Shown here in pieces: positions 24,942 to 36,159 of a stretch of 64,000 bases of DNA. A program made the position numbers and the translations under genes. Each line of letters starts with the position of its first letter. The first letter of the stretch is position 1. The DNA lies in the NCBI RefSeq assembly GCF_009727055.1, contig NC_052354.1, positions 50,083,600 to 50,147,599 on the forward strand. The letters run 5' to 3'. The notes below the pieces were generated by a model. It saw nothing but the letters and a program-made list of their open reading frames with translations. It had not been told where the DNA came from and searched no databases. Source of the DNA: Benincasa hispida. Its lineage: Eukaryota > Streptophyta > Magnoliopsida > Cucurbitales > Cucurbitaceae.

Positions 24942-27112
24942 CCATTAGGTAGAACCAACTCTTGGAACTGAACCTAACAGCCACCATTTTTCAGTCCAGA
25001 ACTGTTAATCTTTAACAATTCTGTGTAAGTGTGACCCCTCGCTTTCCATGCCAGAGTCCCGCCCTAATGAGCCCACTGTAGAGAAGAAGCGAATTAGGAC
25101 AAGAGACTAAGTTACCTTATCCTCTTACAAGAGATCAAATAAAGAGATGCGCAAAACTATCATCCTTTAGGGGGACACTCCCAGGGTGCCTCGAGGCGAT
25201 GCACAGTAACTTTGTTCAACCTAACGAGGGAGACCGAGGGATATATTGTCACACTTCCCGCTCCCACTTACTATGAACACTCTCTCCATCCACCTTGATA
25301 TTGACCTACCCAAACACCATCCGTTTGGGGGACACGCCAAAGGTGCCTCGAGGCCGAGGGTAGATCTCACGGTGTGAACTATTTAGGAGAAACGTGAAAG
25401 GTTTAAGTGAAGCATCTTATGTCTCAAGTACCTCCCACTGAATGTTCTACCTACGCTGTCTCTTATACACATCTAGATGTGTATAAGAGACAGACCTAGG
25501 GTTCATTAACTTAGACAATCCAGCTACTGATTTTAGTCTAAGTCGTCTTTTTAAACTCTGCTCATAAACAACGTTTGTCTATGAAATATGAACAAGTTCA
25601 AGTAGTCATATTTAAACACTTTAATAGACTGTCCTTAACTTGCATGCATGCATCAAATTTATCTAATTACCTTTCTAGGTAAGTTCCCAAGTAGGGGTGT
25701 TACGTTTCCGTCAACTTAAATACCCCAGCCTAGACAGAACCCGCCTTAGACAAAGGTCCCTTATAGATAGATTTGCTACACTTTAACATTTTATTAGCCA
25801 ATTTAATCCTATTAAACTGATTAAAAGATTAAAGCCTTAGGATTGCTAATCATATTAGAATCGTGATCTTAGGTCTATGTGATCCAAGTTTTAAATATTT
25901 TAAAACCGTGAATTAAACCTAAATGAGCATGCATGTCTTTCTTATTTCTTTTAGTTATAATTTCTCTTTAACTTTTAAAAAGAAACAATTAAAAAATTAT
26001 TGCACACAACAAGGTATTTATAATGCTTATAAAGTAACCTATGTGTCATGCTTCATGCAATGTCTGGTCATTACTATACATAACTTTTATATATATATAC
26101 GTGTAATAATCAAGCAAAACATGTTTTCCATTCACCCTTATACTATAACAATTATAATATAACGATGATGCATGTCAATGCTTTTTATGCATGCATAAAT
26201 ATAACTCTTATATTATATGATGCATGAACATGCACTTACATAATTAAATCATGCTTCTTTAAATTATAACAATTACAACAAAGAGATGATGTATGACCAA
26301 TGCATAATCTAAAGTGGGATTTACTATATGTACATACCATATGACATATAATAAACATACATCGCATGTATTAAACTAAGGATTAATGGACTGGGATGAG
26401 CCTTTACAAAAACCGGAATGAAATAACCCTATCTATTATATATTTCATCGAGCGAACTGGTTCACAGGTAAACCGGGTCTTGAACCGCTAGGAGGACTCC
26501 GTCGTGTAGTAAATGCCAAAGGTATACGATCGCCCAATGCGCACTAGACGATAGACGCAAAAACTAACCGATCGCGTGGACGACTACGAGGCTGCGAAGC
26601 CTGATCATCTATGCAATCGCTTAAGTGGCGATAGGTAAACGATTTACCTTGCGTTACTAAGTGGTCGTTTAGTCAGTTACTAAGTGATGAAGCTTGCTAA
26701 CCTAAACGATCATCTAGTGCGTGCGTGCGTTAAACGATACACGAGCATCAAATCGTCTACATGACCCGATACTCAGTGATCGCTTACCCCATCGTCTACA
26801 CAACGCGATCAACCCTTGATCATCTCTTTTCTTGAAGAACTGTAATACTTGCTCCGATCTTCTTCATAAACGAGACTCAAACAGACTTTCAATTACATAC
26901 TCAATAACGATTATTAATGCCCAAAAACGCAGGGGCCTTTACAAACAACCACAAATGTAAAAGAATTAAATCAAACCTAGGCTAACATCCACGAAAACAT
27001 CCATTAATATGCACATCCACAGCAATTTAACAAATTTAAACAGAGCAGACATGCACCCACCAAGAATGTATATGAAATTCATTGCATCAATGAAATTGGA
27101 ATATCAGAACCT
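24942..27112 (-). other. Element B long leader between primer site and gag
   Basis: About 2.2 kb with no conserved frame. The part near the primer site (26510-26800) is dense in short CGAT/AAACGAT motifs like those in the LTR. The window between 25440 and 25500 contains a sequencing-library adapter. Confidence 0.65.
25456..25493. other. Nextera mate-pair junction adapter (contaminant)
   Basis: CTGTCTCTTATACACATCT followed directly by AGATGTGTATAAGAGACAG: two Tn5 mosaic ends head to head. This is exactly the 38-bp junction adapter of Nextera mate-pair libraries. It is absent from the corresponding position in the duplicate copy (near 19795-19805). It is not biological sequence of this genome. 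Confidence 0.97.
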
Positions 27113-27113
27113 G

Positions 27114-27125
27114 ACTCTGATACCA
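27114..27125 (-). other. Element B primer-binding site
   Basis: Minus-strand TGGTATCAGAGT, complementary to the 3' end of initiator-Met tRNA, two bases inside the 5' LTR. Confidence 0.85.
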
Positions 27126-27127
27126 AT

Positions 27128-29238
27128 TGAAGGATCTCTTAACAAAGAGCATCCATGAGTGCATTCGGATCTTTCTTATTTCACCATGACCGAAATACAA
27201 TATATACATTCTAACATATAGTTATGCAAACAAACAGTAATTATCGGCATGCTTTGAACACTAAAATACAAAGGGAGAGAGTTCTCATACCAATTGAAGA
27301 CCCTCTTCAAGCTTTAGAACTCAGATGCAGCAGAAGAACCTCCACCCATACTCTTATCACCCAGCAAACACGTCATCTACTGCAGCACGATCAATCACGA
27401 ACAAGTGAACGCGGCGAGGTTGACGCCACCAAAAAAGAGCCCTTGGTATTCTCGGAGTGAGAATTGTGGACTTTGGTGAGTTTGATAGAGGTTGGAGAAA
27501 AACCTAATCATGTAGACGATAAACAAGTGGGAGAGAAAAGGAAGCTATCGTATAGCTAAATGCTAATTGTTTAGAAGAAGCTACATGATCGTGTAGGTTT
27601 TACTAAGCGATCATTTAGTAAAAGTTGGACGATCGTTTAGTAAACACGGCACACTATGCGATTGTTTGGGAAAGCTAAGCGGTCATTTAGGAACTAGCGT
27701 GCGATCGTTTAGGCGCGAAGTGTGCAATTATTTAGGCGCTGAGCAACTATCGTATAGGCTCTAGACTTATGCGATCGTACACGTTTTTACACCGATGCCA
27801 ATTTTTCCGAACCTTTGTAAAATGAAACTAATTTTCATTTTATTCTTTGGTTACCATAACCGAAGCAGCTGCACCTACTTGTGCACATCCAAATGAAATT
27901 TTAGGCCAATTATCATATAATTAACAAATTTAAATATTTAATAAATATAATCATATTATATTCTTACCCTATAGTTTGATATCACATATCTATTATAGTA
28001 ATTTCTCCTCCACATGATATAAATCATATTTATATCTCATTTCTTCCAAAATAATATATCTCATACATTTAACCAAATATATTATATATAATTAACTAGT
28101 CCAATTATATCATATATAATCAAACTTCCTCTTGTCAATTTGAACATTTCAAATTAACCTAAATACTGATTCTAGACTTTATCCAAGCTACCCAGGGACC
28201 TAATAGACCTGTTGCTCGAAGCGTCAATGGTACGTGAATAGCTGACTAAATTCTTTAGCCATAAGATCCACCATCCGTTAACTGTCAGGCATTCCACTAA
28301 AGATCAACAGTTAAACTCTTCTTACCACAGATATATTTCTGTGTCTAATGGATATAACCAATCATGAGTACAATGACCCTTCACAGATGCTTGTAAGTGC
28401 AGTTGGACCAATTCACCGTTTTTCCTCTGTAGTTACACCTCACTTCTTAAGTACCACTGATTCCTCTAATGAACAATACAACATCGTCCAACTATGTGTG
28501 AACACTTCTAAGGCCAAGAGAAGGTATGTGGCACCCCATCGTTCAAGCCTCGGAATCAACCCTTAAGGGATCTATCTATCTACTTATCCCTGCTTCAAGG
28601 AAGGAATGAATTCTATCTTGTGTAACTGAGTTCCCAATTCTCAAATCAGACGAATCCCCGAAATGGTAGGTTTGAATCGGCGACCTGGCCACTCGTACCC
28701 ATATAAATCAAATGATCACCCTCAATGGTAGGAGTTTCGAACTCAGGATTGAGGTTACCTATGATCATCCTAGTGAAGTAAAGTCTTTGTCATGAACAGT
28801 ATTATATAACAAGACGTTAATACTTCGTGGTCAGATCTTATAAAAACTCTTTGTATAGAACACCCTCGCTCGCATGTCCCCTATACGAATGATCAGGATC
28901 AGACCATCTGTGATAAATCACAACACTTGTGACCATTCCATAAAGAGAGCCGCATCTGTAGTGTTACCAGGATAAGATTTCCCTCCTTTATCCATATACT
29001 ACAGACCATTTTGGTTATCACTCAAGACATGATCCACTTGTATGTCACCACATACATGCTTAAGTTATATACAAATAACTATGGATTTTATGTTTATTGG
29101 TTTATGGTAAAGCAAATAAAACATACAACTAAGCAAAAACAAGATGTGAAGTAAATATCATATATTATACAACACAAGCGTTCGTACAAACTGTTTACAA
29201 ACTACAGGACACGAGACTTTAGGGCATCAACCCCAACA
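27128..29238 (-). repeat. Element B 5' LTR
   Basis: 2111 bp, TGAAGGATCT at the left and ccccaaca at the right on the plus strand (TG...CA ends). The part at 27590-27790 holds a run of degenerate CGATCGTTTAG motifs. The part at 28080-28810 matches the LTR fragment at the start of the window. Confidence 0.85.
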
Positions 29239-29243
29239 CCAAT
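29239..29243. repeat. Target-site duplication of element B, right copy
   Basis: CCAAT, one mismatch from CTAAT at 17813-17817. Confidence 0.75.
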
Positions 29244-29420
29244 GACCATGTCTGATTCTTCTGCAATGAGAACTCAGCTTCCGTAGCATCATTCATCTGT
29301 TCCTCTGAATCAAATACAATTGCCTCCTAAAAAATAAGAGCATTTACTTCAATACTATCAGTTGCACAAGTAAGAGCATAAGCAACTAAATTAGTATAAC
29401 CATACCTCGTAGGAGCCTAT
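29244..29420 (-). pseudogene. Element A reverse transcriptase, N-terminal end
   Basis: Minus-strand segment ending SLQKNQTWSL at the insertion point of element B. It is preceded by AIVFDSEEQMNDATEAEF, the usual start of a copia RT domain. The continuation is at 17812 and below. Confidence 0.8.
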
Positions 29421-29524
29421 CTCACCCTCTAAGGCCTGTCACTTGTAAGTTGATAATTTTGTAAGTCATTGCTACTTGAACTTTCTTCACCAAAAGCTCC
29501 CCCATCAATCAAAGTTCTTTGCAG

Positions 29525-30619
29525 TTAAGGTATTCCACCATCAAAATTGAATTTTTGTGAAGATTCTGTTTGTGAAACCAGTGGTGACTGATCACTGGAT
29601 TCACCTGAACTAATTGATGGTTGTGCTTTAGAATCAGTTTTAACCTCTGCCTCAACCTGATTAATTGCCTGTTGTCTTTGCTGCTCTCTAACATAAAATG
29701 ACATCTCTATTTCATTAAAAGTGACATCTTTACTAATGATACATTTCCAAGCACCAAAGCTTATACCCTGAGGATAGCCAATAAACATACATTTCGGTGC
29801 CCTCTTATTTATCTTTCCTTCCTTAACATGGGCATAAACTGAACATCCAAATACTCTGAGATGATTCAAACTTTGAGTTTTTCCTATCCATATCTCCTGA
29901 GAAGTATTTAAGCCAAAAGCAGTAGGCAGGCTTCTATTAATGAGATAATAGGTTGTTTGGGCAATTTCCCCCCAAAACTTCAAGCGTAATGAAGCATTTG
30001 TCAAGAAACATCTTGTGCGGTCCATAATTGTTCTATTAAACCTCTCGGCTAAACCATTTTGTTGTGGAGTGTACGTAACAGTAAAATGCATCGTAATTCC
30101 TTCAGATTTGCAAAACTTATCAAATTTTTTATTCACAAATTTTAAATCGTTATATGTTCTCAGATACTTTACCTTCTTGCCCATTTAGTTCTCAACCTGC
30201 TTCTTCCATTCAAGGAATTTCTCAAAGGCCTCATCCTTCTGTTTCAATGGATACATCCACACCGTCCTTGAAAAGTCATTAATAATTGACATGAAGTATC
30301 TCGAACCTCCCATAGAAGGTACCTTAGTAGGACCCCACAAATTTGAATGAACATAATCTAGTATACCTTTAGTAGAATGCTTCCATTTCCCAAACTTCAC
30401 TCTAGTAGGCTTTCCCATTATGCAATATTCACAAAATAGGAGTTCAATGTCTTTAACTCTTCCAAGCAAGCCTTGTTGTGAAAGAGCTTGAAGACTTATT
30501 TCACTCACATGAGCTAGCCTTTTGTGCCACAACATAGACATATCTGTCTCTTTGCCAGATGCAACAACATCACTATCTGAAACTGCAGTACCCTCCAACA
30601 CATATAGGCCATTCTTCAA
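29525..30619 (-). pseudogene. Element A GAG-pre-integrase and integrase
   Basis: The N-terminal part (30185-30619) has the HHCC zinc region (MLWHKRLAHVSE, CEYCIMGKPTRVKF). The first catalytic Asp position reads HSNLWGP, so Asp is Asn. The C-terminal part (29525-30184) has YTPQQNGLAERFNRTIM with the catalytic Glu, but the second catalytic Asp is lost (LRTYNDLKF where LRTDNG is expected). Then come RVFGCSVYAHV and a Ser/Gln-rich linker. An in-frame stop separates the parts. It cannot be active. Confidence 0.88.
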
Positions 30620-31760
30620 AATCTCCTTCAGCTTAACCAGACAACCTTTTGTAACCTTCAGAACTCCCTTCTTAGATTTAGAAGAATAACCTACTCTATC
30701 TAATTCACTAAGAGAAATTAAATTTCATTTGAGTTTTGGAACATACCTTACGTTAGTAAGCATTCTGACCAACCCATCGTGTGTCGCTAGAAGAACTGTG
30801 CCAGTTCCTTTTACATCACAGGTACCGTTATCACTAAGCAAGACATTTTCCCTATCATTTTCCTAAAAGTCAATGAAAAAATTTCGATTAGGAGTCATGT
30901 GAAATATGCACCCTGAATCCATGATCCACGCATCCTGAATATCCCTAATGGACACCATCAAGACCTCTACTGAATCTACCTATCAGTAACATTTGTTGCA
31001 CTAGATTCCCCATCATGTTGCTACCTAATGCTTCCATGCTCTTATTCAAAGGGCAATTTTTCTTAAAATGTCCATCTTTATGACATAAGAAACATTTCCT
31101 GACTTTTCCTTTGGACTTTGACCTGGATCTCGTCTCTTTTCCTTTTCCATTCTTTTTCTCATATCTGCTTCTGGCTATGAGTAACTTTTCATCCTTGCAT
31201 TCTTTTTTAATTTCGAGATTTCTAGTTATCGAGGCATCCAACACTATATCCATGGACAATGAATCTTATCCATATTTAATAGCTGCCTTAACTTCTCGAT
31301 ACGATTCGGGCAATGAATTCAGAAGAATAATAGCTTGATTTTCATCCGACATCTTCCCATCGATGTTATTGAGATCAATTATAATCTTTTATAATTCATC
31401 CAAGTTCTTTTCTAAGTCTTTACTCAAGTCCATCTTATATCCAAAAAATTTCACTTTTAGATATAATTTATTTGGCAGAGACTTAGTCAAATAAAGACTT
31501 TCTAACTTCTTTCATAACTCCGTCGTAGTAGTAGCCTCGTCTACTAGCCTAAGCACTCCATCTGAAAGATACAGAATTATCGTCGAATAGGTCATCTCAT
31601 CCATATCCTTTTTTCTCAGCTTCTGTGATTGTTGGCGAAAGGTCATTTTCGTCTAAGATTTTAGCTACCTACCAAAAAAGTTCTAGTCTTTATTTCTCCA
31701 TAACCCAAAATCACCCTTCCTATCAAATCTAACAACTTTGAACCATGTAGACAACGAAGC
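30620..31760 (-). pseudogene. Element A Gag and protease
   Basis: Gag remnant with several stops. The best part (30945-31259) has a basic linker and a CCHC knuckle CFLCHKDGHFKKNC. The following protease region (about 30830-30935) keeps the DSGC-type active site (WIMDSGCIFHMTPN), typical of the Tnt1 group. Confidence 0.8.
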
Positions 31761-31849
31761 TATCTATCAAATTTACCTCAATAGAAATTAACCTGAAAAA
31801 AGAATATAACAGCACACTACCACACATACCCTCCTTTGGATCGAATAGA

Positions 31850-31861
31850 GCTCTGATACCA
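31850..31861 (-). other. Element A primer-binding site
   Basis: Minus-strand TGGTATCAGAGC, a perfect copia Met-tRNA primer site, two bases from the LTR. Confidence 0.9.
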
Positions 31862-31863
31862 CT

Positions 31864-32646
31864 TGTAAAATTAAATCTAAACTAAGAATGCCCAAATAGA
31901 ACACAACACAGCTAGCAGAAAAAATCGAAAGCGATAAGAAAACACAATGATATATAGTGGTTCGACTAATATGATCTACATTCACTTTGAGAACCAGCTT
32001 GGAGTAATTTTATTAAGAGCAATGAAGATTGCAAATTACAGAAAATCAAAAAAATCAACAATAAGAAATTTCAGAATGAAAACATGATTAATTTACCTCT
32101 TCACTGAGACTAATCGCCGAGTAAAACATCGCCAAACCCAACTATACCACAGGCCAAAAGCACCCCCTGATATCGAGAAATCAGCAGACAATATCACCTC
32201 AAAAACCAAGACCCACCCACTGAAAATAACCCCTGAAACCGGAATCAATCTGCCCGAAATTAACCACATCAGAAACCCACTCGTTGGATACGAACCAGAA
32301 TTCACGTGCCTACACTAGACCGGACCGAAAAGTACCTTCATAGCTTCAAACCCCGACGTCCACAACTTTTGATCTGCAAACGAGACCACCGGCGTCAATC
32401 TCTCTCTCTCACTCGACTACAACAGTAAGTTTCTCTCCTTCTCATAGATGGTGTTTTTTTTTTTTTTCATATGCGGTTGCTCCCCCTTTTTTTTTCCAAA
32501 GTGGTACATGGTGGGTGCCCTAATAAGAAGATGATGAAGTAAATTACTCAATTGCCATTATTCCATATTTACAAGTTTGTCATTGGATCTTTAATTCCAC
32601 CAATTTCCTAATAAAAGCCCAGTTAAATGACTTGTTATTTTCTACA
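31864..32646 (-). repeat. Element A 5' LTR
   Basis: 783 bp, TGTAAAATTAAATC to TTTTCTACA on the plus strand; partner of 15508-16308. Confidence 0.88.
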
Positions 32647-32797
32647 TTGAAGACAGATGCCCAAATTATGATAACAAGATACTGATACAAATTACTGATT
32701 AGCTAAATACCACACAACAATAAGTAAGATGAACAAGAAGTGAATGAGATCCGAAACTGAAAGAGTAGTAAACAGCTAAAGAAGGAATCTGCCCTTT

Positions 32798-34765
32798 TTG
32801 ATGGGATGTAGAAGCACGCAACGGTAGCAATCAGAATCAATAATCACACTAATTATATTTAATTTGAATTCTAAAAAACATGCAAAACATAATTTCCAGA
32901 AGAGGGTTTCAAGAGTATCACACCTTTGTTGAATTCCTCCAATTGCAAGTTGTTCTTCACGGATTCTCAGTTTCAAATCTTCAATGAACCACCAAGATAT
33001 TTTCTCTACTATTCTCAGCATTGAATTTGAGTGGTGGAACTCATGATTGAAGTGAATTGTGAAGGAATTGGAGAGGGGCTTGGTAGAGAGAAAAATTCTG
33101 CAGAACTTCAGTAAATTCTAGCCTTCTCTCTTCTATGAATCAGAGAAATTGAAGAGTTTTTATCAATCTTCTACATGCAGGCATTGATCAATTTCAGTCA
33201 ATGCCACTTTAAGGTCAAAGATTAAGTGGGCTAGGTAGTAAAATCATGTGTAAACACATCTAATTTTCAAGAAATTGGAATTTCCCACTATCAAAGTCAT
33301 TTTTCAATTTTTAATTTGATTTAATTCAAAAATTAAATCTATTTTAAAATTCAATTTCTAGAAACTGAATTTGAAAATTTGAAAAATTAATTTGATTTTA
33401 ATTAATTAAATAATTTAATATCAAATATTAAATTAATCACACACCTAATTTTAAACATGAATCTTATTTATGTAATTAATATTTAAATCATCATTTAAAT
33501 ATTATAAACTCTCCAATTTTGTTTAATTTCGATAAATTAAACGTTAATTATATCAATATAATTATACATAACCTTAATCTGAAATTGAACAATTCAAATT
33601 CAAACCCTAATTTGCAATTTGAACATTGAAACCCTAAATTCAATTTGAACACTTCAAATTGAAATCATTTCAAATTCACTCAATTTACTAATTCAAGGTA
33701 TTCATGTTTTACTAGCTAGTAGAGGGACCTTATGGACCTACAAATCATGAGCTTCAATGATTTGAGATTAATTGGAAACTCTTTAGACCAAATTAATCAA
33801 TATTCGTTAACTATCGAGTCACACCACTATAATTCGATATTTGCATTCTCCTCTAGATATATTTGTGTCCACTTGATTTAACCATAATTAGTAAGTCGAC
33901 CATTCTCAGGTTGTTCGTAATAACGGTTGGGTTAAATATTATTTTACTCCCGAAATTATGTCTTACTCCTTAAGTTTCATTGATCCTCTAATGAACAATT
34001 GGTTTGTGATACAATCACTAAACATAATCCCTCTTGGACCAATGAGAGGGTGGGGTCCCTTGTTCAAGGCCCGGATTCAGAACTTAAGAGAACAACCCTC
34101 ACCTATCCCTAAATCAAATAGCCGTGAATTCCATCTTGCATTCTATGTCTCCAGCTATCCACTCAGTCTTACCCCTGAAATGGGAGGCTTATTGAGCCGG
34201 TGCTGTTGAGCCAACCCTCACGTATAAAAATCTAAGGATAATTTCGAATAAACGGGAGTTCATAGTTAGCTCAAAATTAAGATCGAGTTACCTAGGTCAT
34301 CTAAGCGAAATAGTCAGTCTTAAATAGTAAAGAGTGTTATAAAGTAAGAGTGACTTATTTCTTGGTCCGACCTTATACAAATTCATTATATAGGACGCCC
34401 CCACTCCTCATGTCAATACATAAACGAATTAGGATCACTTCGTTTGTAGCACCTTACAACAAATTGTAACAACTACAGAGTGGGCCGCATCCGATAGTGT
34501 TACCAAAATAAGGCACCTAACCTTATTTATATAACTATAGATTGTTTTGGCTATTTACTCGAATTTGATCCATTCTTATGTCTCCACATAAAGTTCAAGT
34601 ATTCATATAATAGCCATGGATCTTTGTTTATTGGAGTTAGTCTTTATAAGTGCAATTTACAAATTCAATAACAACTTCATTGAATCAATGTTGAATAACA
34701 TCTTCATTGATAATAGAAAATGTTTAATTTTACAAACTGCAAGTTTTAGGACATACAACCCAACA
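32798..34765 (-). repeat. Solo copia LTR
   Basis: About 1.97 kb with no internal region. On the minus strand it begins TGTTGGGTTGTATG and ends near CCCATCA. CCTTT lies on both sides (32793-32797 and 34766-34770), within a short T run that makes the left edge uncertain by one base. Part of it (33720-34340) shares an ordered set of short blocks with the element B LTR (gaccttatggacct, cgttaact, tctaatgaacaat). Confidence 0.65.
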
Positions 34766-35985
34766 CCTTTTATAACATAAAATAAATTTTTTTTTTAAAA
34801 AAAAAAGAATTAGTGTCATTCTTCTTTCATCAATGGAAGAAGAAGATGCATATGAATTATAATTATCTAAGTGTTTATGCTAGATAGATGGAAACTCAAG
34901 TCCAGGGTATTTTACATAACAATCTCCTATATCAGCTTGCAGATTTGGATAAGAAAAGAGAAATATTGTCGTACAAGGTTATATCAAATACTAAGTCAGG
35001 ATTTCTAGTAAACACATAAGGTAATTGGTAAAAAGTACGATAATTGAGTAATAACTCTTTATTTCATATGAAAGTGATCCTCAACAGAGCCTGATGCCCA
35101 AAAAAACTCACCTAAAAAGCAAAGAAAACAAACTAACATGGAATACAAAACGCTTGAGCTTGAGAAGAACGACATTCTTGGTTACCTTAGCATAATAATT
35201 CCTTCCAAACTCTACGTGCAATTTGATATCCACCTAAATCAAAGGCCTTGAATTTGATGTTTTCCAATACTCAACTCCTTGAACGTGGGGTATTGGGTAG
35301 GTTGGTGCTGAACTAACCTGTAAAACAAACAAAACCAAGAAGGAAAAGAAAGAAAGAAACTGTTGAATTTCACACGTTTTCCTTTATTTCTAACATTTAG
35401 AATACACGTTTCAGCTATTTTCTTCAACCTTACATGAAAAATGAAAAAACAAACTTGATCATTCAAAGAAAGGGCATATACATTCTGGAGCTTGAAATAT
35501 GGAGAGAATTGCAAACAAAAAATGAAAAAGAAGAAGTAAATCAGATGAACACCAAAGAAGTAAATCATATGAACACTAGAGCTTTTTAAAGTGGTTCAAT
35601 CATAAGTACCTACTTTCACTGTCCATTAGAGCAATTTTACTCAAATCTCTCTCAAACCTAACTGATTTTTATTTCAATTTTAGAGAGTAATTTAGATAAT
35701 GAACTTCCTTCATAAACAAATAGCAATAACCAATTGAGGAATTAGCTAGCACTAAGGATTAACTTAAATTCATAGTCATGGTTTTCACACTTCTCCTTTC
35801 TCAACTTACATTTGATTTTTAATGTCATATACCATATTTTAAAAATATGTAAACAATCAGGATCCACTTAAATTCATAGCCAAACTAATTCCACCATATG
35901 AGAAAAACAGGGGGTGGGAGGGAATCAGAATTAGAGTCAACAACAATGAATACAAACATAAGAGGCTGGAAGTATAGAACTTCAC
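34766..35985. other. Non-coding DNA
   Basis: No gene recognised. Continues the host sequence interrupted by the solo LTR. Open frames on the minus strand here are hydrophobic and low-complexity. Confidence 0.5.
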
Positions 35986-36159
35986 CAAGCTTTGCTGCCC
36001 AGACGACGTGGTGGACAAATCCAGAACAACGTTACAATTAGCCAACAAAACCCTTCTCTTGGAACACACCATGGCTGAGATCAAAGCTCTCACAACACCA
36101 TCATCCGAAGCAATCACACCATCCATATGAAGGGAGAGAAGCGAAACAGCACACACAAT
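35986..36159 (-). pseudogene. Orphan exon-like fragment, possibly ARM-repeat-like
   Basis: A 174-base open segment on the minus strand encoding 58 residues in phase 0, bounded by ctgag at its start (acceptor AG) and gtgaag at its end (donor GT). The protein is of normal composition (CAVSLLSLHMDGVIASDD, VVRALISAMVCSKRR, NCNVVLDLSTTSSGQQSL) and has the helical Leu/Ala spacing of ARM-repeat proteins. I do not recognise the gene. No neighbouring exons were found. It may be a captured gene fragment in the CACTA-like element that starts at 13092. Confidence 0.4.

Larger units (their letters stand above)
17818..29238 (-). mobile_element. Element B: Ty1/copia nested in element A
   Basis: Minus-strand copia element with a full 5' LTR at 27128-29238, a Met-tRNA primer site, a roughly 2.2 kb leader, Gag, protease, integrase and part of reverse transcriptase. 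Its 3' side is abnormal. The end of RT and the RNase H are missing, replaced by a second copy of the leader plus gag (18300-21424) that runs straight into the last 482 bases of an LTR (17818-18299). The outer ends and a 5-bp target-site duplication with one mismatch are still correct. The internal duplication with dense indels, plus a sequencing adapter inside it, makes misassembly of the interior more likely than a true rearrangement. Confidence 0.85.
15508..32646 (-). mobile_element. Element A: Tnt1-like Ty1/copia, interrupted by element B
   Basis: Minus-strand copia element with LTRs at 31864-32646 (5') and 15508-16308 (3'), a Met-tRNA primer site, Gag with a zinc knuckle, protease, integrase, and reverse transcriptase/RNase H. 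The polyprotein resembles the Tnt1-94 group. Element B is inserted in the reverse transcriptase (17818-29238). Read across that insertion, the sequence QTWSLVPKPPNQ is restored in frame. Without B the element is about 5.7 kb. The LTRs are clearly diverged and the frames are full of stops, so it is old. I could not find a target-site duplication (left flank ttact, right flank ttgaa). Confidence 0.85.

Noticed and set aside
15503..32651. Target-site duplication of element A
   Set aside because: The flanks are ttact and ttgaa; they do not match, so none is claimed.
35239..35568. 109-residue minus-strand ORF
   Set aside because: Phe/Leu-rich translation of A/T-rich DNA, with no domain, no splice context and no homologous pattern.
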